NCBI GenBank assembly: GCA_030141605.1
Contig: JAQGDQ010000047.1
Coordinates: forward strand, 622,001-686,000
DNA: 64,000 bases
Reading direction: 5' to 3'
Source: Tubiluchus corallicola
Taxonomy: Eukaryota > Priapulida > Priapulimorpha > Priapulimorphida > Tubiluchidae
Positions 27,322-39,300 of the stretch are shown here, piece after piece. A model generated the notes under the pieces. It made no database searches. It was given only the letters and a program-made list of their open reading frames with translations, and had not been told where the DNA came from. Positions within the stretch are counted from its first letter, which is position 1. Every line of letters starts with the position of its first letter. A program made the position numbers and the translations under genes.

Positions 27322-30300
27322 TTCAACACGCTTAAATTGTATCAAATAGTAAACCGACCAACAGTGCAGTTCTGAGAGAATCTTGTGAAACTGATAAACG
27401 CATTCTGACCCAAGCTGGGTTAAAAGAGGTTAATAAACAGTAAATCCTGCCAATTGAAAGGAATTACAGAAAATAATAGCGCCTTAGCAGCAGTCTGTGG
27501 ACTTTAAACTCGATTACTGTTTTTCCAAGTTGCGAAGTATGTCCAATCGATAAACCGTCTTTACTTCCAGAGTGTTAATGCGTCCGTGGTGAATATTTTC
27601 GATAATTCAGAATACGTAATATTTTGGACCTCTGAGACACTGGCTATAAATAAATTATACGATATATGTGCACTTCCGAACGACACCTCAAGGGTAATTG
27701 AACGAATTGGTTCCATGCAAAGCTGCATACTGTATATATTATATAATACAATGAGTGACAGTATGACCGTCGAGATTAATCCGCCATTCCATAAATAATC
27801 TGTCTATAACAATATGCAGATAAAGCGCTAAGCCACTAACCATAATTGCACTTGCCTCTAATATTACCCCAAGATTATGCCTGATAACATGGAGTTCAGA
27901 AAATGGAAATGCTCTTAACTATAAGACCTAGTATTTTATCTCTACTGTGATTAAAGAACATTTATTATCACTATTAAAAACTTTATTATTCCGAGTCTGT
28001 TTAACCCAATGTACACATACAGTGCAGTCACATCTTATTTGCGTTTAGAAAAAATGACAAAAAATTAATGACATTACGTTCATAACAAAAACCTATTACA
28101 CCCAACAAAACATATAATTTTGTCAGTAATATTACATTGAACAAACTCGACGAAAATGAAGGAAATGAGAAAAATTGGGACTAAGTTTTTATTTAATCCG
28201 GGCCCTACAAGTAAATTAATACTTCTGTGACCATAATAGTTCTTCATTCGATCCTAACAACTTAACTCTATAGTCTATACGCGTTAGTTTACTTACACTG
28301 TCTTACAGAAGAGAAATGCAGTAATTACAAATTAGTTAAATTATTTCTATGTAATTAAATGGGATAATTTGCATGGCCTGCATCCTATAATAATTTTACA
28401 TAGCAATATTGCTGTCATATTAAATAAATCTGGGATGTAAACCGTCAGTGAAAAGGAGTTAGATCTGTACGAGTTTGAGCCATGTTTAGTCAACGCTGGT
28501 CTTATAGGTAGTAATATCATGCTTCAGATAAATTTAGACATGGCATAATCATGTTTCTACATTTGACCACGAATAAGTTTGGCGAACGGTGTAACGTAAA
28601 CACATGTAGTTGGTATTAAATTAGCGTACATTGCCACAATAACTGTCATAGTGCAAATTAATTCACTCGATGAGATAAATTGGTTGTACTGACCATATTT
28701 GAAGTCGAATGTATAAATGTTCTAATTACACGTAGCAACATTAAATGTCAGTATGTCACACAAAACTGCCCCCATAATATTACTAAAGACTCGGCCAGTA
28801 TGCAATAACAATAACACATCTCACCTTAAATAACTTTTAGTAGGTCAGCTGCTGAAGCTAGAGGTTAGGTGTACGTATGTGAGAAACATCATATGTATAA
28901 TCATTAATGTTCACAAACAAATTAAATGTTTTTTATTTAAATAAAACGACTAGAAGTACGTGTTTTAACAATATCTATTGTAATTAAGACGAAAAATATA
29001 TTTGGCAGTCCCATAATTTTAACTACATCTAGCTAGACTGTCGATATGTCTTTTTCCGTCATAATTACAATACAGAATATTAAAATTCATTCTTCTAGTT
29101 GTTTTGTTTATTGTGAGATTAAAATTTTCGAGAAAAGAGAATTTTGCTTATTTACTTACAAAGTCACATTATGTTGTTCATGTCTGCTACGGAAAATAAA
29201 AGACTTTTGCAAAAAGACTTTTTGACTATATAGTGTAGTTATGTGGGTTACAGGCTCCTGGATCAAACCTCCTTCTGGATAAACCGGTTGAAAATCATTT
29301 TTTTCTATTTTTGCATGATAAAAAATTTATGAATGATGTGCATCATTTGAATTATTTGCGCATTCGTAACTTTAGTAAAAATGGGTGGTTATACGCAAAG
29401 TATGTCACGCAATGACAACAGCTGCTCAGTGTGTCCATGATGCGTGTGTCCTCGTGATGGATTTATGAACTGCAACACTGCAGCATCCTCGGGGAATTAA
29501 TGCAGGTTTCAGGAAGTTCAAAGCAAGTTTCGGGAAGTCATTAGTCCTTGCACAGATTAATAACATCGGGCAGTTGTTCTGTGCAAATCCTCTTAGAACT
29601 TTCGTAGCTGACTGGAAAAATCTCATCAAGAGAATAACCTAAAACTCTAAATACAGGCAGCATTTACGCAGTTTAGATGAGTCGATCTTGCTTTCTGAGA
29701 ATTAGCATAACAGACAACGCTCTTCGTTGCACTTTTACCTTCACATTTTCTTATTCGCATACATCGCCATGTTTCTAAAAACTGTTCCATTTCTGGGCGA
29801 TTCACACCTGCGAGTTACAATCTTCACATCTAAGTGTAACTTAAAAAGTTCTGTCTATCAAGGGCAGAATGGGCATATGTTATGAATTGCAAACTTCCAA
29901 TGTTCCAAATAGTTTACTCTGCGCGGTTGTGTAATTTTGTGTGAAATGGCAAAAATAATTAAGTTCAAAAGTCTTTTCTTGCCGTCATAGTATCATACAT
30001 GTTGTTGTCTCTTGACACCATGAAGATAAAGTAAAAGTTTTTCACAGAGGTCAAACAATACCGATAGTGATAAAAGGTATACACAACTATGTCGCCAATG
30101 TCGGTTTTGATCCTGGTTTAAAAATCATTTCTTACTTAAGTTATTGTCTTTTTTTAAACAAAAGTAAATCTTGTAATGTAGATAGCTATAGACTTCAAAA
30201 AGTTTTCAATAAAATAAATATTAAAATTGTCAATTCATTATACACGATATATGGTTTGCTATAAGAAATCAACGGAGTTTAAATTTCATTTTACGATCAA

Positions 30301-33300
30301 AAAATTTATTGAATAATATTACTGTAGCAATAAGTCTTACAATTCCATAATTTAATTTTAACATGGTAATAATGAAAAGTTTAGGTGTGTATACTTATTT
30401 ATGAGCTTGTTTGCATCAACAAATTAACCAGAATACTAAGTTAAGAGTTGACTTGTATATACATTACTCTGTTTACATTACAAAGCAAATAAAGTGTATA
30501 AACTGCATGTACTCACCATCAATACAGTCCTCCCCCGCCACACAAAGGTCCGGGCTGATCAAACACCCTGCAAAAATAAACAAATCAAAGATCAACAACA
30601 GTATTTTGAATCCTCAAAATGTTGACAAGTGGCATAGAACATTTGGTGAGGCAAAACAAAATGTAATGCAATGTTCAATGGGGAAAATATGCTATACATA
30701 AACCACAGAAAAACTGGACTAAACGAGGACTGGAAGTGATGAATACTGTAGGAGCAGGCCTGCACATCTTTTACAAGATAATTTCAAAACAGACAAGCGC
30801 TTACTTACGCCACAGTCAACTAATATGAATTAGTCAAATCAACAATTAACCAGCTAGTAAGGCAACCAGCAAACATCACACAAACTCACAACCCTATTAA
30901 TTACAGACTAAACAACCAGTCAGCCAGCTATCAGACATATGAAGCTGATATCAAATTCACAGCAAATTTTTTAAAATTGTATTCAAGAACGTCAGATCAT
31001 AAATGAAATATCGCTAGTTCATTCCACAGTCTTTTAGGCTGTGCAAGTGTGTGCAATCATCAGGCAACTGCTACATCGAACTGGTGCAATCTGGCCAAAC
31101 AGAATGCGTGTACTTCTGCAAGATATTAATTAACTGCTCTAGGAGTACTCGATTAGTTGACATTATTGAGTCTGTTGCTGTGTGTCTTGTCGTAATTTTC
31201 ATCTTTATTACAGGGTAATATTGATCAAACTTGAACACAGGAGAATACATTGAAGAGGATAAGCCTGAGGTAGGGTCATTACGAGTGGGAGTTAAGCACT
31301 GAAGTTTACAGAGAAACCAATTTTATCAACAGTATGTTGTTATGTACTTATAAGTAACAATTACTCACAGTAGGTCAACATCAACAATAACAAAGCATTT
31401 TATAATTATTATACTAGCGCAATAATTGCGTGGACACGGGAAGATTGGCTTTGATTGAATAATATTGCAGGTGATGCGTGTACAACGTAGAAGCCATGCA
31501 AATATGCAACTAGATGACGAAGTTAATGAAGCGCTCTTATTGCGTAACCGGCAATGCGGAAATTATTCACTACATATCGCAAGCGGTAATGAGTCGCACG
31601 GTAAAAACGCTAACAACGGTATCTAATACAACAGTCAAGGCAGTTTTCATTTTCATTCTGTGATGAGTAGGCGAACAACCAGTTTCGCACAATTCGCTTT
31701 ACTATAGCGAAGATAAATAATCTTATTTTGTGAGTAAGCTTAATAAAAATGATTTTTGACCGACTAATGCACGCAAAGATCGTGGAACTTTCCTGTTATG
31801 GTAGCTTCCTTGACCTTTAGCCCGAATTATTTAATTTACCAGGAATTAACTTTTCTACTGGCACAAACACTCTATAAACAAGTGGGAGAGTTTCTTGCTG
31901 ATAAAAATTACCCTACAAATTCTTTAAAACACGCAAATTGTTGTACTAGTTATTCCGATAATTAATTAGCTGGTCACACTTTGAGTAAGGACTGTCGCAA
32001 GGAAAATTAAGGAAAGAGTTAGAAGACGCTAGTCACCCCTGAAATAATTTTGCTCAAGGAAATGAGAAACTCGCCGGTGAAAATAAGATGTTATCACAGG
32101 CCCTAAAATAATGAAAAAGCATATTATTTGAGGAATTTGCAAACTTTCTAGACTAGAATAAGATTCCATTGTGATTAAATGACTTGATGTCTTTTCACAA
32201 CTCAGTTAAAATGGCTGTTACAGAAGCTATTTAGAAATGTGCATGGCATCTTTCACACATATCGTCCTGTGACCGCTCGAGGTAAGCGATACCGTGACCA
32301 GATATAATCGCCAGAAAACGAGAATTCTATATACATGAATTAATAGTGATGAAAGATATAAATTGACGTCCTCCTTGAAGCGAGGTTATAATTAGCGGAG
32401 AAACAAGTGTGATAAATAATTCCACATGCACAGACTAGAAGTCCGCAGGAAAAATTGGAGTTATCCGGTTCAGTATTTAGGAATGTTCAGCACGAAATTT
32501 TGAGAAATTTCTAGAAAACTGTTCAAGTTAGGAATCTTGAAGAAGTGATATCACGACAGTATCCTCTCTAAAGCTAGTTATATAACACACTCAATTTAAC
32601 TACTCAACTTCACTGAGAAGATTGACTTCTAATCAAATTCTACAAACTCAGAGCAGGATTTTGCAACTGTCAAGCAGGTTTAGGTAGCTGGGTGAGGAAC
32701 CAGCCCTGCACATGTGCATGACAGCAGTGTTTCGTGTCACCAGCTGCTTAAAATAAATTTATCATCAAAATAAAAGAAAAGCTAAAATTTAGTGTGACAA
32801 GAAAGTAGAAATTGTGGTACAGCACCGTGTATTAATAATTTGTTGAAAGTTAAATATTTTGGCTAAGGAAAAATTATCTTGATATCCAGTTGGTCCCCAC
32901 CGTTTGCTGTCACAGCAACAGCAATAGCTTCATTACAGTACGATTCTGTGGTTCACCTTGAATAGATTCTCCCTGAGTTTATTCTTCTGTATAAACAGGG
33001 AAAACGCTTCTATGGAGAATCGATAATAAAGCATTTAATGTTACGCAATGCGTATTTATTATGTATTAGATGTAGAAGAACAACTCCACACACATTCTCC
33101 TATTAGAAATATTATAAGAGTTAAAATGTCATCGTCAGTCAACCCAAGGCCAGCTGATACACGTGCACCCTGAATATGTAGCGACAAAGGTAAGTTCAAC
33201 GATGGAATCAAAGCTTAGAAAAAAATCACGTACGAGTGAAAATCAGTACAAACAGATATGCCTTGCTACATAATCCGAATGATGATTGAGTGATGAATGG

Positions 33301-36300
33301 CCAAGTGGTTAAGGCGAAGTAAAGAATGGCGTCGAAGCTGGTCAATGAACGAATGTGTGTACCTGATTCTCACTCTGTACATTCGCCATGATGATCCTGG
33401 CTGTTTACCTCGTAGATGGAAGACGTATATGTATCCAAAAATGGTTAAGACTGCTCTGCCAGTTCAGTGGTTGTTAGAGAGATAACTCTGATAATGATTC
33501 AGATTCCAGTTTTCCCACGACCATCAATCTTAGAGTTTAGCTGGCAAGCAACTGTCAATGAATTGACTTGACGGTTTGCGGATTGCAGTGTCTGAACTTG
33601 TACAAACATATTATTCTGGCCATATCGTCGCTGGACTTACTGCACCTGCTCTAACCGCTATGTAAATTCTGGTGACCAATGCATACAATACTTGTCACAT
33701 GAGTGCTATTCCACATGAGTGTCCTTCATTTTTTTAGTTAGAAGATTGTCAGCCCAGAGCATATAAGAAGGAGCTTCGCAAACTATGAAAGCCATCGAAT
33801 GAATTCATTGAAGAGCTCAGAAAAATATTTATAACTTCGGTTCATTTTCCACTGATTAGTCATTACATAACTATTAACGTGTTTTGCTACTTTGGTGCAA
33901 CTTTCATAATGGTTTAAGTAGTCACTAATTATGCTGACATGGTCAAAGAAATTATTTATGTGGATTGAGTGACAATGACTGACACGAAATGTAAATTGCG
34001 CCAATAGTACGCTGAAAGCCAGGCGTAGGTGTCTCCTAGCTGTAGATATAGACGTAGTGTGTGAGGAAAATCAATCTCTCCAGTACATGGGCGAGATCAC
34101 TGCAAACAGCGTGGGAAGCTCTATGTAGTTAACATTTCACTAAGAAGCCACAAAAATACAGTAAACAAAGGGATGTGAATTCGAGCAGAAGGCTATCAGA
34201 TGGTGTGAAAAAGCGAATGATTTAATCCACGAAGCACGCACTCGAAAGGTTGGCTGCGTTTACAGATTTATTGTATTCTTATTGTGCGTGGTGTAATGAC
34301 ATTATATATAGACACCCAGTGGACGACAGGTGCAAACGCCTCAGTAATAACTAAACAATTCCGTTAATGACAGAAGCCAAAAAGTTAGAGCATCACCATC
34401 ATTTAAAAGCAATTACAAATGTACAATTCATGATAAAATACATTAACAACACAGGCATTTTGCAAAAAAGTCGACATGGTATTTTCAAGACCATAATCTT
34501 TCGTTAGTATATTCCTGTCAGCAGTAGAATTTAAAATACAACGATAAGAAATAATTAGTAAACCAATGAATAAACAGACGTTGTTCATTGTGTTAACTTG
34601 TATTGTATTAACATTGCATTAACACTGAATTAACAGAATAAATATAATTTAAAAAAAATGTTTATTTAAATTATCTTAAAATACGGTATTAAACTATTAA
34701 AACACAATTAAAATGTGTGTTACATTTCCCGATTTTAACAATTCTAGACAACTTATGTGAGTTATTTGTAGTAAAACCTCTAGAGTGTAAACTGTTTGAA
34801 TTGCATGTACACAATATATATATATAGCGTGGAAAATCTACGCCTGCTTGTAGGAATTATAATTTTCTCTTATTATGATTATACATAAATCTGTGTGTAC
34901 CTTTAAAAATGTCAGTGTTCACAGTGTAGCAGCAGAGCACTGATACACATCAACCTCAAAGACATGGTTGTTGAAGAGTAAAATCGCAAAGTGATTGGAC
35001 TGCGTAATTGCATTGCAGTTTTCCGCAAATCATTCCCAATAGGTTTGGACAGTGACAAACACAGAGTTCTAACTGCCATACAAATAAAAATAATGCAAAT
35101 AGAAAACTAATCTAAAATCCAAAGCGGTCAAAGCGTTACAACTTAACAGACCACCATCCACCATAGTTTAGTAGACGTTAATTAACGGTAATTGATGTTA
35201 TCCATAATTAGCAGTAACATTAAGAAGTGTGCTGGCCAATGTCACCGTTATAAGTAGGCCAATCTGCATTCATAATGTTTTAATACCGTTAACATTTATT
35301 CTAGCTTATGTGGAATTTTGATTCGCTGCTTCGATAGCATTTCAGATGGTTTTAGATGACTGACGCGTAAGAACAATTGATTTTTCCATCGGAGTAGACC
35401 TATTATAGCCTTGTAAGATTAGAGGCGCAAGATTATTACTCTCTGATTTAACACGATATACCCACGCAAAGCTTTTAGCCAGGACAAGGAGTAGGAAGAC
35501 TTGAGAATATTACATTAGTCACTAACCACATGGGACCTGAGCCAGAGAGGAGAGAAATAGGCAGGTGATAAGAATACAAACGGTAAAGAGTAAAAATAAG
35601 GAGAAGAAACAGTCAGATTAAAGCAAGAGGCATTACAAACTACAGAACGAAAAATCTGTAAGCATCTACGTTTGTATGTAGTAGGACTTCTTGAACATAA
35701 GCTTTTACTGTTAGGACATCCCTGTTGATAAAATGGATGTTATCAGTATGAGCACCAATTCATTGTGCTTTTCAGTGGAAAACACAAGATTTAGCTCAGA
35801 GAACTTCTAGAAATTAGAGGGAAATAATCAGTGGGAAGAAATAATGAAAAATTCAGTTAAGAACATGCATAACTATACAGCATAAGAAGAGGAATATAAC
35901 AGTATCAATAATGTACATGTGGTCCTACAAATAATTTGTTATTGGTGCTATTCAGGACTACTCATAATTCTTTTTAGAATAATATTCTAGCAAGGTTTAG
36001 CTTAATAATCAATGCAAAATAATTACCTGCGATAGTGCCTCAAATGTACTGACCAAGTATACAAATAATATACAATGCTGCCGACAAGTGCATTCCATTG
36101 GCCGGCCTAATGAGCCCATACTATAAATGCATATGATATTCAATGTGCATTTATCTGAATCGTACTAGGTAGAATGTAGGTAATTATCACTGAATTTCTT
36201 CTGATGCCATGGTATCCCTATTTAGATCAATAAATTACATTAATGTCTGTACATTTCTGATAGCCTACATTACGGATAGTACTGAATAATTACCTTCCGC

Positions 36301-39300
36301 TGAATGCTGTTTACGTTTGGATGTTGTATAATGTATTGGGATAATTAGGGTAGAATTCTGTCTTGATGAAATAAAATTTTGTAGCTATTATTTGACATAT
36401 CTTTTGCCAGTTTTGCTGCAGGACAACGCCAAGGAATTTTGAAACAGCTATTTTGCTAACTTACTTTTCAAAGAACGTACACATAGATGTGTAATGATCA
36501 ATAGTATTACTGAAGCTGAAGCCTGTGGAGGAACGAATTGTTTAACACTAATACAATTTTCTGACCTTCAGTTCATTACTTTTATTGGTGTGCATTATCC
36601 AAATAATTCAATTTTTACTGTTACTATAAATTTATCATCTTTCCTATCATATGACTATGTAGTCTTTGTGAAACTATTTATTCGTCCAGATCTTCAGAGT
36701 CCCTGAGGAAACTTACATACCACACCACTGAATTGACCATTACAGTAAATCTTCAAGTATATTTAATTTGAGATGATATATCATACGGTATGACAGTTTT
36801 TATCTGAGAGGTGCACAGGGATGCCATGTGCTGTCCAATACTGAAATTCTGATCTTTGAGCAAGGTGGTTTATTAACTGGCATTGTTTGCCACTTGGTGC
36901 TAACTGTTTTCATTATTGTTGATAGCTAGAACTGCAAAACTTGTGTAGATTTTTAAAAATCACTCAAAATCTATAGAATCCGGACTGCACCCTGGCAAAT
37001 AAAATTTTCAGTATTGTACCTTTGTCAAAATTTGGAAACCAAAATACGATCTAGCAGTAATGCAGTGAAAGGCAAATTGCATGGCCTGACTTACTATAAC
37101 TAATTCATAAAAATAATATTATAAAAATAATTTATTATATAATTCAGAATTTATGATTTATAATTACTTTATGAAGAGCTACTAAAGAACAGTGATAATG
37201 AAAACGGCAGTTTTTTCATTGGGACGTTTTATTATATCAGATCTTCAGAATCCACCTATACAGGTTATTATATACTCCTAACACTGTTGTCATGGCTACA
37301 AACTCTGTCAGTTTAAGGATGAAGCCAGTTCAGCTCTTAATACATGTAATTCCTTGTGATACTGACTTCAGGGCAGATCTGGGGGCCTCCTCTGAAGTCC
37401 AAAAGGGTATGAAATATTTGTAGGGCTCAACAGACTCATGGATCATTTTCTAAATTCATACATGCATTGGACTTTAGTTTGTCCATATTTTTATTATCTG
37501 ACAAATTATAACTAAGCTCTGCTTGTTTCTTTTTATTTAGTATATTTCGAAATATGATTTTCTTTCTTCTCATGACTAAGATGTCTCTTAATTTCGTACT
37601 TGGTCTAACGCTTCTACAATTCACGGTTTATGATAAAGCTGTCATCTTCTGATTTAAAGCGCCGACGCAGCCTCAGACTCTTATTGTCCTGGTTTACATT
37701 TATATGATGCTGGTACTATATACATAACTTGCATCAATAACATCAGTCAGCATGTTAGGTATACCAGCATAACCACATTTTCAGTGAAAAGCTGCTGTAG
37801 ATACTTAATTGACTTGCACTTACTGCCAAGTTGCTGTTCACTTTACCGCTACCTGACACCATCTACTGTTAGTGCAAACTATTGGTAGATCCAGATTTAT
37901 ATAATTAACACTCCCAGTAATTATAAAGACATTTATTAAAACAATTCCCGCCTGACATCAATCTGCAATGTGCACAATCTTTTATCTTTTGTTAACATGC
38001 CTTGCACATGCCAACAGCACAATTTCATATATATGGCCTATGTGATTTTACACAGCCTAGGTCTTAAGAATACCATATACAAATGGTCAAATTAAATGCC
38101 TTGATAAGCTACACTACACGTGTACTGAAAAAAGTTCATCTGTTTAGGCCGGTTATGGACTCTATCAGGATGCAAATTTAGCAATTGTTTCTAAATGTGT
38201 TTAGTTCAGTGCACAAGTTTAGTTCATTTGATGTGTGAATAAGCGAATCAGTTGAAATCTAGCATGCACCAGTGAGAATGTCATTAACATGGAGGCATCC
38301 TTGCAGTAATGCGAGAGTGCATTTTTTTGTAATTTCGCATTTAGGTGTTTCCTAGACAACCAGATTAATTTAAAATATGCTGCAAATGTTATAGTTTTGT
38401 GTAAACAGGGTATCACTAACTCACAAAAGCTACAAGGTTTTCGTTAATATGGAGATGTAGTAAACATTGCAACTTTAGTTTACCGGCCATGCGGACCAGT
38501 GTACGGACAATTTTTGCCTGTCCTTGGGGCAGATTACTCAGAACTTCCAGGAGGATCAGTGCTAAATTTGTGCCCACTTATAGAACTTTAATTCAGTTGA
38601 CTAGGCCCTACATTTAGAATTAGTGATTCAAGGAGATTATGTTTCGCATTTCACACCGACTGTTTTGATTTAGTCTCGTATTTTAGGAAATACTTGCATG
38701 CTGACAAATGTTCTCAAGTGATATAGTTACATAGGTTTCATTCTGTGTTACTACTGTTTGCAAAAATTACTTATGATACACATTGCTTCAAAATTATTTG
38801 TTAAAACATAGCAAATTTGTTAAATAACAGGGATAATGCCCTAGTATTGCATTCAGCTGCTGTGGGCGCAAGAACGTATTCATAAATGAATCAGAAGCTA
38901 CAACAGAAGATTGGTTACAAATGCCATGTGAACCTGGTTGAGGCAACGCAAAAACATCAATGCCAAAAACACAATAAAATTAAATACTGAAGTAAATACT
39001 CAGAACACTGAGAGTCGGATGGCTGATAATCGTGCTCTCAAATTCCTAATGCATACATGTGTACTTATACATACGGCTTCTAGAAACATAAGCCACTCCA
39101 GGATTAAAACATTGAAGAATATACACGAAAGGAAATGTGCATTTTATCAATATGATATTTGCCGATCTCTTTTGGCGCTCAAAAGATTTGAAAAAAATAA
39201 TAGCTGCATCGTATTTGAAAAATATCTGCTTTGTTATTGATTTACCTGAATTATGATTTAACGGTTTAACTAATAAATAAAGTGTTCAAGGTTTACTTTC

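Noticed and set aside
27132-27375. Frames of repeated SLSLSL or REREREER residues
   Set aside because: They are translations of the (GA)n microsatellite.
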